Positions 32,948-41,684 of a stretch of DNA of 64,000 nt are shown here, in pieces. The stretch lies in assembly GCF_004923315.1 (NCBI RefSeq), contig NZ_CP039644.1, forward strand, positions 62,001-126,000, read 5' to 3'. Each line of letters starts with the position of its first letter. Position 1 is the stretch's first letter. The notes under the pieces are model-generated. The model was not told the DNA's origin. It did not search any database and worked only from the letters and a program-made list of their open reading frames with translations. Both the position numbers and the translations under genes were made by a program. The stretch comes from Azospirillum sp. TSA2s (GTDB taxonomy: Bacteria > Pseudomonadota > Alphaproteobacteria > Azospirillales > Azospirillaceae).

Positions 32948-34371
32948 GGCTCACGCATGCTTTCGTTGAAACCGCGCAGGATCGGCCGCAGGAAATAGGA
33001 GATGACCCGGCGCTCGCCCACCTTGATGTCGGCCTTCAGCGGCATGCCCGGGATCAGGCGGAAGTGGGACGGCACGTTGCGCAGCTCGGTCTTGGTCAGA
33101 TGGATGCGGGCCCGGTAGAAGGGCTCGCTGCCGGTCTGGGGATTGTTGCGGTCGACGAAGGCGTCCTGGCTGATGGTCTCGACCACCCCTTCCAAGGCAC
33201 CATGCTCGGTGAAGGGATAGGCATCGAGCTTGATCTGCACCGTATCGCCGACCTGCACGAAGGCGAGATCCTTGGCGTCGATGGTGATCTCGGTGTCGAG
33301 CCCGGCACCCAGCGGGAACAGCTTGAACAGCGCCTCACCCGGCTGCGCCATCGAGCCGACGGAGGTCTTGGGCGACACCTCCAGCACCACCGCCTCGGTG
33401 GGCGATTCCAGCTTCACCAGCTCCTCGCGCTTGCGCGCCTTGCTCAGCTGCTCGCGCAGCGAAGACTGCTCGTTGCGCTGCTTGACCAGCTCCTCGATCA
33501 CCGCGCCCTTCCAGTTCTGCAGGAAGACGTCGCGGTCGGCATAGAGCGACTGCAACTCATGGCGGTTCGCCGCCAGTTCATTCTCGTTGTAGACCAGCGT
33601 GCGTTCGATATCGATGCGGTCGTTGGTGGCGTACAGCATGTTCAGCTTGCTGCCGGTCTGCGATTGCGCCAGCGAGGTGCGCATGCCCTCGATCTCGCGC
33701 ACCACCTTCAGCCGCGCGTTCAGGTGGACGCGGTCCTCCTCGTTCTTGACGATGGAGGCCTTGATGCGGGCGATCTTCTCGTCGTAGCTGCGCAGCTGGG
33801 CTTCATACTGGGCCCGGCGCTCGCGCCACAGGCCGCGCTGCAGCGCGGTGTAGCCGTAGGCATCGGCGTCAGGCGCGTAGGGACGATCGGCGTATTCCGC
33901 CTCCAGGCGGCCGATCTGCGCGTCGGTGTTGGCCAGCCGGGCTTCCAACTGGCCGACATCGGCCTCGGCGAAGGTGGGGTCCAAGGTGGCGAGCACGTCG
34001 CCCGGCTTCACCACGTCGCCCGCCCGGACATTGACGGTCTTGATCATCACCGTGTCGAGTGGCTGCACGAAGATGGCGGCCTCCTGCGAGACGATCTTGC
34101 CGGGCGCCACCACGATGCGGTCGAGCTTGACGATGGTCGCCCACGCCACCGCGGCGATCACCAGCAGGGCCAGCAGATGCAGGAAGATGCGCACGAGGAA
34201 CGGATCGGGCGCCGCTTCGATCGCCGCGGTGTCGCGCTGGAACTGGCCGATGACCGCCTTCGCCGCGGTGGCGGTCTTGGCCGAGGCCTTGTTTTGGGAC
34301 TTGGGGGTCTTGTCGAGGTCCTGCGCCGGCACCTTGGCCAACGGGATCGATCCGATCTTGTGGGTCGCCAC
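32944..34371 (-). CDS. type I secretion membrane fusion protein, HlyD family (475 aa)
   Basis: A cytoplasmic N-terminus of about 60 residues is followed by one membrane span (61-81, RIFLHLLALLVIAAVAWATI) and then the periplasmic part. That begins with the biotinyl-lipoyl half-motif VAPGKIVSQEAAIFVQPLD and continues with a long helical hairpin (about 130-300) rich in Glu, Arg and Leu. The lipoyl return half is SPTEAVVLEVSPKTSVGS, and the C-terminal beta domain includes KLDAYPFTEHGALEG, the HlyD family signature region. The start is a GTG at 34371 with AGGAGA eight bases upstream. HlyD bridges the inner-membrane ABC protein and TolC. No TolC gene is in the window. Confidence 0.92.
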   Translation of the reverse strand: MATHKIGSIPLAKVPAQDLDKTPKSQNKASAKTATAAKAVIGQFQRDTAAIEAAPDPFLVRIFLHLLALLVIAAVAWATIVKLDRIVVAPGKIVSQEAAIFVQPLDTVMIKTVNVRAGDVVKPGDVLATLDPTFAEADVGQLEARLANTDAQIGRLEAEYADRPYAPDADAYGYTALQRGLWRERRAQYEAQLRSYDEKIARIKASIVKNEEDRVHLNARLKVVREIEGMRTSLAQSQTGSKLNMLYATNDRIDIERTLVYNENELAANRHELQSLYADRDVFLQNWKGAVIEELVKQRNEQSSLREQLSKARKREELVKLESPTEAVVLEVSPKTSVGSMAQPGEALFKLFPLGAGLDTEITIDAKDLAFVQVGDTVQIKLDAYPFTEHGALEGVVETISQDAFVDRNNPQTGSEPFYRARIHLTKTELRNVPSHFRLIPGMPLKADIKVGERRVISYFLRPILRGFNESMREP

Positions 34372-34381
34372 CGCGGTTCTC

Positions 34382-36538
34382 CTAGAGATGCCGGTTCTGC
34401 TGATGCCAGAGATGCTGGTAGATGCCGCAGCGCTCCAGAAGCTGGTCGTGCTTGCCCTGGTCGACCGCCTTGCCTCGGTCCATCACCAGGATGGCGTCGC
34501 AGGCCACCAGGCTGGACAGCCGGTGGGAGATGATGATGACGGTGCGGCCGCGGGCGATGCTCATCAGGTTGGCCTGGACGATCGCCTCGCTCTCGGCGTC
34601 AAGCGCCGAGGTCGCCTCGTCGAGGATCAGCACACGCGGGTTGATCAGCAGGGCGCGCGCGATCGCCAGACGCTGGCGCTGTCCGCCCGACAGGTTGGCC
34701 GACCCCTCTTCCAGCTTGGTCTCCAGCCCCTTGGGCAGCCGTTCGACGAACTCATCGGCGCCGGCCAGCCGGATCGCCCGCATCACCTCCTCGGTGGTGG
34801 CGCCGGGCTTGGCGGCGGCGACATTCTCGCGGATGGTGCCGGTGAACAGGAAATTCTCCTGCAGCACGACACCGATCGAGGCGCGCAGATGGTCGATGTC
34901 GAACTCGCGCAAATCATGGCCGTCGATGCGAATCAGGCCCTCCTCGGCGAAATGCAGCCCCTGCAGCAGGCGGGTGACGGTGGTCTTGCCCGAACCGCTG
35001 CGGCCCATGATGCCGAAGATGGCCCCTTCGGGAATGGTGAAGGAGACGCCGTCCAGCGCCGGCGACGCGGTCGGGCTGTAGCGGAAGCGGATGTCCTGGA
35101 ACTCGACCTTGCCGCGCAGGGGCTCGCGCAGGCCGCGCCCGGCCCGGCCCTGCTCGCTCGGGTGGTTCATGATGCTGGCCAGCATCTTGACCGACAGCGA
35201 GACCTCCTGGAACTGCTGGACGAGCTGGGCGATCTGCAGCAACGGCTGCACCACGCGCCCGGCCAGCATGTAAAAGGCGATGAGCGCCCCCATCTGCATT
35301 TCGCCCTGGAGCGCCAGATAGCTGCCGAGCCCCAAGAGCGAGGCCATCATCAGCTTTTCCAAGGGACCGGAGATGGTCTGGCTGATCATCATGACCTTGC
35401 CGACATCGAAGCGCAGCTCGGCCGAACGCGCCACCCGGTGGTCCCATTCCAGCTTTTGGCGAGCGTCGAGTGCCAGGGACTTGACCGTCCGCATGCCGTG
35501 GATGTTCTCGATCAGGAAGGACTGCTGGCTGATCTCGGCGTCGTAGAGATCCTTCAGCCGGTGGCGCAGCAGCGGGATGATGACCGCGATGTTGAGCGCC
35601 ATCAGCAGCGTGAATCCCAGCACCAGCATGGCCAGCGGCACGCTGTAGGCCAGCATCACCGGCAAAAAGATCACCAGCGACACCATGTCGAGCATGCTCA
35701 TGAAGAGCGATCCGGTCAGAAAATTCCGGATGCGCTCGGCCTGAGCCATGTTCTTGATGATTTCGCCCGACGGACGGCGCTCGAAGAAGTCCATCGGCAG
35801 GCTGATGATCTTGTTGAAGACCTGCACGTTCATGCGCGTGTCGATCTTGCGGGTGGCGTACATCACCAGATACTGGCGCAGGTACGAGAAGGCGGTCTCG
35901 AACACGATGACGCCGAACATGCCGACCAGCAGAGCATAGAGCGTGCCCAGGCTCTGGTGGACCAGGACGCGGTCGATGATCAGCTGGAAGAAGATCGGAA
36001 CGGCCAGGCCCATCATGCTGAGCAGGATGGCGGCGATGGCGATGTCACGGTAGATGCGCTTTTGCCGGAAAATCTCGCCGACGAACCAGCGGAATCCGAA
36101 AGCCTGGTTGGTGTCGCTGAGCGCATGCTGGCGCTTCAGAAGGAAGGCGTCGCCGTCCCAGGCGGCGCTCAGACGATGGCGGTCGAGCGGCAGCAGGCTG
36201 TCGGGATCGGCAGCCGGATCCTGGACGACCAGCACCGGCGTCTCGCCCTGCTTGCCTATGCCGACGGCGATCAGCATGTTGCCGTTGCGCAAGCGGATCA
36301 TCACCGGAAAGGCATCGCCCAAGCTTTCCAGATGCTCCCAGTCCAGCCGCGTGGCGGAGAACTTCAGGCCAAGCTGCTTGGCCATCCGCTCCATCATCGG
36401 CTGCCCGATCTCCTCGTTGCCGATGACGAAGTCATGCTGGAGCCGTTCGGCTGAGACGTCGATGCCGCGCTGACGGGCGATGCTGGCAAAACAGCGCAAC
36501 GCCGTGTGCGCGCAGGGAGCTTCTGAAATCAAGGTCAT
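34382..36538 (-). CDS. type I secretion ABC transporter with degenerate C39 peptidase domain, HlyB-like (718 aa)
   Basis: Three domains are visible. Residues 1-130 form a C39-peptidase-like domain, but the catalytic Cys position (in HTALRCFASIARQRG) is not Cys in the expected place, and the catalytic His of the GHFVV-type motif is Asn (NGNMLIAVG). It should therefore be a substrate-binding, non-cleaving CLD as in HlyB. Residues 150-430 hold six membrane helices. The ATPase has GRSGSGKTT, VVLQENFLF, NLSGGQRQR, VLILDEATSALD and IISHRLSSL. It exports unfolded RTX-type proteins in one step. The ATG at 36538 follows AAGG six bases away; HlyD begins 10 bases after its stop. Confidence 0.93.
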   Translation of the reverse strand: MTLISEAPCAHTALRCFASIARQRGIDVSAERLQHDFVIGNEEIGQPMMERMAKQLGLKFSATRLDWEHLESLGDAFPVMIRLRNGNMLIAVGIGKQGETPVLVVQDPAADPDSLLPLDRHRLSAAWDGDAFLLKRQHALSDTNQAFGFRWFVGEIFRQKRIYRDIAIAAILLSMMGLAVPIFFQLIIDRVLVHQSLGTLYALLVGMFGVIVFETAFSYLRQYLVMYATRKIDTRMNVQVFNKIISLPMDFFERRPSGEIIKNMAQAERIRNFLTGSLFMSMLDMVSLVIFLPVMLAYSVPLAMLVLGFTLLMALNIAVIIPLLRHRLKDLYDAEISQQSFLIENIHGMRTVKSLALDARQKLEWDHRVARSAELRFDVGKVMMISQTISGPLEKLMMASLLGLGSYLALQGEMQMGALIAFYMLAGRVVQPLLQIAQLVQQFQEVSLSVKMLASIMNHPSEQGRAGRGLREPLRGKVEFQDIRFRYSPTASPALDGVSFTIPEGAIFGIMGRSGSGKTTVTRLLQGLHFAEEGLIRIDGHDLREFDIDHLRASIGVVLQENFLFTGTIRENVAAAKPGATTEEVMRAIRLAGADEFVERLPKGLETKLEEGSANLSGGQRQRLAIARALLINPRVLILDEATSALDAESEAIVQANLMSIARGRTVIIISHRLSSLVACDAILVMDRGKAVDQGKHDQLLERCGIYQHLWHQQNRHL

Positions 36539-36631
36539 AGGTCGCCTTAGCAGCGAGGGCCGAAGCCGCGGCCGGCGGGTGCCGGAGGATGAAGAGGCAC
36601 CCCGGGTTCCAAGCCTTTGCGGACGGCGGCC

Positions 36632-36660
36632 ACACTATGCAATACGGCAGGCGCATTCAA
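36632..36660 (-). promoter_or_regulatory. possible promoter of the type I secretion operon
   Basis: On the minus strand TTGAAT (36660-36655) and TAGTGT (36637-36632) are spaced by 17 bases and would give a leader of about 85 bases before the HlyB-like gene. The -10 match is poor, so this is only a candidate. Confidence 0.25.
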
Positions 36661-36693
36661 CTCCTAAGCATGGCCGAAAGGAGGAGCCGCAAA

Positions 36694-36840
36694 ATGATGC
36701 GGCCGTTCCGTGACTTTCTTGTCAATCCCCTGATCGGGACGGGATGCTTTGTTGGTGTGTCCGGACATTTGCCTGACCGGTTTCATGAACGGCAAAGATC
36801 ATGCTTGATCGGTCGGCAATGCTGGCGGTTGTCTGGATGA
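36694..36840 (+). CDS. small open reading frame with a perfect Shine-Dalgarno site (48 aa)
   Basis: AAAGGAGGAG at 36677-36686 is one of the strongest ribosome sites in the window and sits seven bases before ATG ATG at 36694/36697. The encoded peptide begins MMRPFRDFLVNPLIG, contains three Cys (GTGCF, RSCLI, RQCWR) and ends at TGA 36838-36840. It has no membrane helix and no family I recognise. It lies in the divergent gap between the secretion operon and the membrane protein at 37032, so it could also be a leader peptide. Codon third positions are less G+C-biased than in the neighbours, which weakens the case. Confidence 0.35.
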   Translation: MMRPFRDFLVNPLIGTGCFVGVSGHLPDRFHERQRSCLIGRQCWRLSG

Positions 36841-37031
36841 CCCGGAGCATCCTGCGCGCGGGGGGAGGACGAAGCGTCTTCTCCGCCGTGTCAGCAGGCG
36901 GGCGGCCCTGGGACAGGGAAACCGCCGGGCTTTGACTTTGCCGGACGGCCCTGCGATTGTCCCGGACCTGCCGGCGTTTGCCCCTCGCGGCTTGCGCCGG
37001 CGCGGCACTGCTCCCTATGGCAAGGGTTGTG

Positions 37032-38720
37032 ATGACCGGTGTGCCTTTTCCCTGTCCGGCCTCTGGCTCCCGCCGGCTGCCGCTGCTCTCCCGTGCGTTC
37101 GCGCTCGTGCTGGTGCTGATGGCGGTCCTGCTCGCCCTGCTGCTGCTGCGGGCGCTCGGAGCGGCGATGCAGGGCGCCGACTTCAATGCGGACGCCTGGA
37201 CCATCCTCGACCTGTCGCGCCACCTTACCCCCGGCGAGGGCTTCTATCGGGTCGGCATCGTCCGGCAGTACAACCTCGCCCTCGACCATGGATCGAGTTA
37301 TGGCTTCCTGGCCCCCGGGCTGCTTGCCCTCGCCAACGCCCTGTCCGATGCCGGCATCTATGGCCTGTTCTTCTTGATGGCGGCGGCCGGCGCGGCTTTG
37401 CCGGTGCCGCTGGCCACCGTGCTGCGCAAGAGCGGAGCGCCGCCTCTGGCTGCCTGGACCGGCGCATTCTCGCTATTCGCCCTGGCCCTGGCCATTCCGG
37501 AGTTCTTCGCCGACCTGTTCCGCGCCTCGACCATCCCGCTGTCGGCACTGCTGCTGACGATGATGCTGGCACTGCTGCCGGCGGCGGGGGCGATGACCCT
37601 GGCCCGGGCAGCACTGCTTGGGCTGCTCGGCGGGTTGGCGGCGCTCAACCGGTTCGACGTGAACCTTTATGTCGGCGCCTTCACCTTGGTGGTGGCCGCC
37701 GCCGCGTCCGGAGGCACAGGGCGGCGGCTCTCCTGCGCCGGGCTTTACGCGCTGGCGCTCGGGCTGACCCTGTCGCCCTGGATCGTCTACTCGCTCCTGG
37801 TCTTCGGCCGGCCTTATGTCTCGGACAACAGCGCGGTGGCCCTGGCGGTCGACCGCTTCTACGTCACCGACCTTATCCCGGCGGCGCGCGCCACCGTCTT
37901 CACCGATCCTGCCGGCTGGCTGGCGCGGGTGGTGGCCAATGCCGCCGACACGGGTAATCTGTTGGCCGGCATGTGGAGCGCCGGTCCCATCGCCCCGGTG
38001 CTGACCCTGGCAGCCCTGCTGCTGGGGGCTGTGGTGCTGGGCTGTGCCGGCAAAGCCCGCGTGGCCCTCCGCCTGCCCCGCTATGCCAAACTGGTGGCGC
38101 TGAGCGCGGTTTTGTCCTGGCTTTTGCTGGTGGGACCGGTGCTGACCGGCTATCAGGAGAACATCCGCTATTTTTCCATCACCATCTTGTTGGTGATGCT
38201 GGCCGTCACCGTCCTGCTTGGCGCCGCCGCCTGGCCACTGGCGGGGGCCGCCGGGCCGAGGGCATCCGCGTGGCCGGCGCGTCTGCTGCTGGCGGGGCTG
38301 CTGGGCGCCTTCGCTCTGGTTCTGGGACCGCTCGCCGGCCAAACGGATGCCCTCGGGCCGGCGGTGTTCGCCCTGAAGGACAAGAACCAGCGGCTGGGGG
38401 GGGACGGCGATCCGACGGCCGAGTATCTGCGCTGCCTGCCGGCAGGGGCGCGGGTCTTCATGCTCTACCCCTACGACAATCCCAAGCTGGCGGACTCGCT
38501 GCGTTTCGGCGCGATGTCCGACCGCATGGTCTTCCTGATGCCCGGCAATTGGCGGCGCTTGCCGCTGGCGGACAAGCGCGCCTTCCTGCGCGACGCCCGC
38601 CTGAGCCATCTGGTGCTGGACGAAAGCCGGCCGACCGGCGATCTGGTCGACCCGGCGATGGGGCTGGTCCCGGTGCCGCAGCCGGGCTGCCCCGGCGTCT
38701 ACACCCTTCCATTGCCGTAA
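37032..38720 (+). CDS. polytopic membrane protein, GT-C glycosyltransferase-like (562 aa)
   Basis: About ten or more hydrophobic spans are visible, starting with LLSRAFALVLVLMAVLLALL. The first periplasmic loop reads GADFNADAWTILDLSRHL and EGFYRVGIVRQYN; an acidic pair after the first helix is typical of GT-C enzymes that use polyprenyl-phosphate sugars (ArnT/PMT type). The C-terminal 120 residues are a soluble domain (AEYLRCLPAGARVFMLYPYD), also typical. ATG 37032 is preferred because AAGGG lies five bases upstream; earlier TTG and ATG codons in frame (36957, 37017) would add a Cys-rich stretch. It probably transfers a sugar from a lipid carrier on the periplasmic side. Family number and acceptor are unknown. 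Confidence 0.65.
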   Translation: MTGVPFPCPASGSRRLPLLSRAFALVLVLMAVLLALLLLRALGAAMQGADFNADAWTILDLSRHLTPGEGFYRVGIVRQYNLALDHGSSYGFLAPGLLALANALSDAGIYGLFFLMAAAGAALPVPLATVLRKSGAPPLAAWTGAFSLFALALAIPEFFADLFRASTIPLSALLLTMMLALLPAAGAMTLARAALLGLLGGLAALNRFDVNLYVGAFTLVVAAAASGGTGRRLSCAGLYALALGLTLSPWIVYSLLVFGRPYVSDNSAVALAVDRFYVTDLIPAARATVFTDPAGWLARVVANAADTGNLLAGMWSAGPIAPVLTLAALLLGAVVLGCAGKARVALRLPRYAKLVALSAVLSWLLLVGPVLTGYQENIRYFSITILLVMLAVTVLLGAAAWPLAGAAGPRASAWPARLLLAGLLGAFALVLGPLAGQTDALGPAVFALKDKNQRLGGDGDPTAEYLRCLPAGARVFMLYPYDNPKLADSLRFGAMSDRMVFLMPGNWRRLPLADKRAFLRDARLSHLVLDESRPTGDLVDPAMGLVPVPQPGCPGVYTLPLP

Positions 38721-38754
38721 CCCCTCCTTGCGCCAATCCTGCGCCAAGTCGGGA

Positions 38755-40758
38755 TCACGGGGCCGGCGGGCGCAGAGCGAAGCCGCAAGGAGGATGACCG
38801 GTCTCGTACAGCCGCCACATCGTCTCGTAAGCCCGCTCGACGTGGCGGGTGAAGCGTTCGCTGTCGAAGAGCGGCGCCTGCCAACGGCCCTCCTCCAACC
38901 GCCGCCGCACCCCGGCCAGACGCACGGCGTCCGCGGCCAGGGCAACGGCCAGCTCCTCATACTCAGCCAGCGAGCGGGTGACGAGATCCGGCACGCCGGC
39001 GGCGGTCAGCAGGCTGGCGGCGACCCGCGCGGCGAAGGTCTCGCCCAGGCAGGTGACCACCGGGCAGGCGAGCCACAGCGCATCGCTGGTGGTGGTGTGG
39101 CCGGTGTAGGGCAGCGTGTCGAGCGCCAGATCGGCCAGCCGGTAGCGGGCCAGATGCTCAGCCAGCGGCGCCTTGGCGGCAAAGACCAGCCGTGCCGGGT
39201 CGATGCCGTGGCCGGCCGCCTCCCGCCGCAGGTTGGCGATGCCGGCAGGCGCCCCGCCGTAAAGCCACAGCACGCTGTCCGGCACCCGCGCCAGGAGCCG
39301 CAGCCACAGCGCGAAAATGGTGGGGGTGATCTTGTGGAGCGCGTTGAAGGAGCAGAAGACGAAGCTCCGCTCCGGCAGGCCGTGCGAGGCGCGGTCCGGC
39401 GTGCGGTCCGGCAGGGGGCGGCGGCGGTCGTTGATCTGGTAGCAGTCCGGCAGCAGCACCAGCCGCTCGGTGTAGTGCGGCTGGTGGTCCGGCGGCGTCA
39501 CCACCGGGTCGCCGAGGATGTAGTCGATGTGGGGCAGGCCGCTGGTGCCGGGATAGCCCAGATAGGCGACCTGGACCGGAGCCAGCCGGCGGGCCAGCAG
39601 GTCGAAGCGGGTCATCTTGGTGTGGCCCTTGAGGTCGACCAGGATGTCGACCCCATCCAAGGCGATCCGGCGCGCCACCGCATCGGCCTCCTGGCCGCGG
39701 ATGTCGTGGAAGCCGTCGAAGGCCACCTCCAGCCGGCCCCGCATCGGGCTGCCGTCATTGGGGCCGTAGGAGTAGGCCAGCGGGCTGACGCGGCGGCGGT
39801 CGTGCCGCTCGAACAGTTCGGCCGCCAGATAGGCGGTGGCGTGCTCGTGAAAATCGGCCGAGAGGTAGCCGACCCGCAAGGGGCGGTCGCCGCGCGGGCT
39901 TGCGGGTGGACGGACGGCCTCGGGTGCCGGCGCCAGCGGGGCGATGATCCTCCGGTGGAACTGCTCGGCGGCCCGGCGCTGCTGGGCGAGGCTGCTGTCG
40001 ATCGCCAGAAGGCCGAGCAGCACGACGACACCGGCATCCCGGTCGATGGTGTCGGTGACCGAGCGGCACAGCTCCTCGTAGCCCTGCCAGTCACACAGGG
40101 TCTGTTTGAGGACCAGGTGATAGGCCTGGATCTCGCTGCTGTCCGGCGCCAGCCGGCGGGCACGCTCATAGGCCGCCATGGCGTCCGGGAAGCGCCCGCA
40201 TTCGCGGCGGCTGTGGGCCAGCTGCAGATAGGCCTTGGAGAGGGCCGGGTCACAGCATGCGGCGGCGGCCAGGACCGAGGCGGAGGCGGCAAAAGCCAGC
40301 GTCTCGCGCAGAGCCAGGCCCCAGTCCGCCAACACCGCTCCATCGGTGGGGGCCAGACGCGCCGCGCGCTGGAAAGCGGTGCAGGCGCGCGGGCCATCGC
40401 CGGTGCTGCGGTGAAGCGAGCCGGCGTTGGTGTAGGCCGCCACGAGGTCCGGCGCGATGGCAATGGCGCGCCGCAGGGCCACTTCGGCATGGCGCGGCTG
40501 GTGAGCCCGCTCCCAGGCGGCGGCGGCGTTGCACCAGGCAAGGGCCCACCATGGGCTGAGAGCGAGAATGCGCCGGTACACCCCAAGCCCATCAGAAAGC
40601 CGGCCCCGGCTCACCTGGACGGTGGCGAGCAGCTGGAGGAACCCGGCGTGATCGGGCCGGTCCATCAGAATGGCCCGGCAGATCGCCGCCGCATCGTCGA
40701 AGCGGCCCTGGTCATAACAGGCCAAAGCCCGGTCGGCGATCTCCCGCAGCGTGATCAT
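38755..40758 (-). CDS. TPR-GT41 protein, O-GlcNAc-transferase (SPINDLY)-like (667 aa)
   Basis: Residues 1-270 are TPR units (for example AGFLQLLATVQVSRGRLSDG, LSKAYLQLAHSRRECGRFPD). The catalytic half has the GT41 landmarks LRVGYLSADFHEHATAYL, DILVDLKGHTKMTRFDLLA, PVQVAYLGYPGTSGLPHIDY, FVFCSFNALHKITPTIFALW and LPYTGHTTTSDALWLACPVV. GT41 enzymes attach GlcNAc, fucose or glucose to Ser/Thr of proteins in the cytoplasm. The start overlaps the methyltransferase stop (ATGA). With the second GT41 at 41685 it forms a pair, and the Ser/Thr-rich repeat protein or flagellin are candidate targets (inference). Confidence 0.9.
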   Translation of the reverse strand: MITLREIADRALACYDQGRFDDAAAICRAILMDRPDHAGFLQLLATVQVSRGRLSDGLGVYRRILALSPWWALAWCNAAAAWERAHQPRHAEVALRRAIAIAPDLVAAYTNAGSLHRSTGDGPRACTAFQRAARLAPTDGAVLADWGLALRETLAFAASASVLAAAACCDPALSKAYLQLAHSRRECGRFPDAMAAYERARRLAPDSSEIQAYHLVLKQTLCDWQGYEELCRSVTDTIDRDAGVVVLLGLLAIDSSLAQQRRAAEQFHRRIIAPLAPAPEAVRPPASPRGDRPLRVGYLSADFHEHATAYLAAELFERHDRRRVSPLAYSYGPNDGSPMRGRLEVAFDGFHDIRGQEADAVARRIALDGVDILVDLKGHTKMTRFDLLARRLAPVQVAYLGYPGTSGLPHIDYILGDPVVTPPDHQPHYTERLVLLPDCYQINDRRRPLPDRTPDRASHGLPERSFVFCSFNALHKITPTIFALWLRLLARVPDSVLWLYGGAPAGIANLRREAAGHGIDPARLVFAAKAPLAEHLARYRLADLALDTLPYTGHTTTSDALWLACPVVTCLGETFAARVAASLLTAAGVPDLVTRSLAEYEELAVALAADAVRLAGVRRRLEEGRWQAPLFDSERFTRHVERAYETMWRLYETGHPPCGFALRPPAP

Positions 40759-41594
40759 GCCGGCCCAGCCGCGCCGGTCGTGTCGCCGAAGGGCCGGGTT
40801 CCGATGGCGGCCCAGGAGATCTCATTAACCCAGGCGAGACGGACATTCTCCAGCCCGGCATCCCGCATCAGCGCCTCCACCTCGTCGCGGCGCCAATAGT
40901 TGGCGATCTTTGGCAGCATCTGGTCGAACACGATCGAGCGCAGATGCGCGAAATCGAAGCGGCGGATCAGGCGGAAATACTCAAGCCGGCTCAAGCCCAG
41001 CCGCAAGGCCAGCCACAGCCCCGCGGCCGGCAGCCAGGACAGCCGGTGGACCAGCCCGATGGGCAGGCGGCTGAACAGCGCCTTGCGCAGGGGATCGAGC
41101 AGGGTGACAATCCAGCCGTTGTTCTCGCGGCCATAGACCCAGATCATCACGGTGCCGCCCGGCTTGACGGCGCGCGTCATGTTGGCAAGCGCGCGCGCCG
41201 GCTGTTCCAGATGGTGGATGACGCCGATGGAGAAGGCGACGTCGTAGCGGCAGCACTCGGCCAGCTCATAGGCACTGCACCGCTCGACCGACACCGTCGG
41301 ATGGCCGGCCAGGGTGCGGCGCGCCGAGGCAAGGCTGCGCTCATCCAGATCGATGGCGCGGCCGCCGGCCGCGCCATAGCTCATCGGCCAGTGGCTGTTG
41401 CGTCCCATGCCGCAGCCCACATCGAGGAAGAGCTTGCCTTGCCAATCCTCCGGAGCGAAAAACGGCGTCCAGCGCCGGAACTGTTCCTCATAGACGGCCT
41501 TCAGCTCGGCATAGCGCCCCCACTCATAGCCAAACCGCTCGGTCGAGCCGGTGTGGACGGCGGAACCCAGATCGGGGGAAGACGTCTCGTTCAT
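40755..41594 (-). CDS. class I SAM-dependent methyltransferase (279 aa)
   Basis: A Rossmann methyltransferase with motif I LFLDVGCGMGRNSHW, AIDLDERSLASARR, CRYDVAFSIGVIHHLEQPAR and VKPGGTVMIWVYG. The C-terminal region holds a hydrophobic Trp/Leu-rich segment (WLPAAGLWLALRLGLSRLEY), possibly a membrane-associated helix pair. It begins with FGYEWGRYAELK, a form often seen in UbiE-like enzymes beside glycosyltransferases. The ATGA overlap ties it to the following TPR-GT41 gene, and a TPR-GT41 gene also lies 90 bases upstream. Methylating the sugar attached by these enzymes would explain the arrangement, but this is not shown. Confidence 0.85.
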   Translation of the reverse strand: MNETSSPDLGSAVHTGSTERFGYEWGRYAELKAVYEEQFRRWTPFFAPEDWQGKLFLDVGCGMGRNSHWPMSYGAAGGRAIDLDERSLASARRTLAGHPTVSVERCSAYELAECCRYDVAFSIGVIHHLEQPARALANMTRAVKPGGTVMIWVYGRENNGWIVTLLDPLRKALFSRLPIGLVHRLSWLPAAGLWLALRLGLSRLEYFRLIRRFDFAHLRSIVFDQMLPKIANYWRRDEVEALMRDAGLENVRLAWVNEISWAAIGTRPFGDTTGAAGPA

Positions 41595-41684
41595 CGCGGT
41601 CCAGCAGCTTCAAAGAGGGGGCGCCAAGACCAAGACAAGGCGGCGCCGAAGATGCCGTTGGTTACGGGGCCTGTCCCCGGCTTG

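Noticed and set aside
34382-36538. The ABC transporter as a bacteriocin processor-exporter
   Set aside because: The C39 catalytic Cys and His are missing and no small double-Gly leader peptide gene is nearby.
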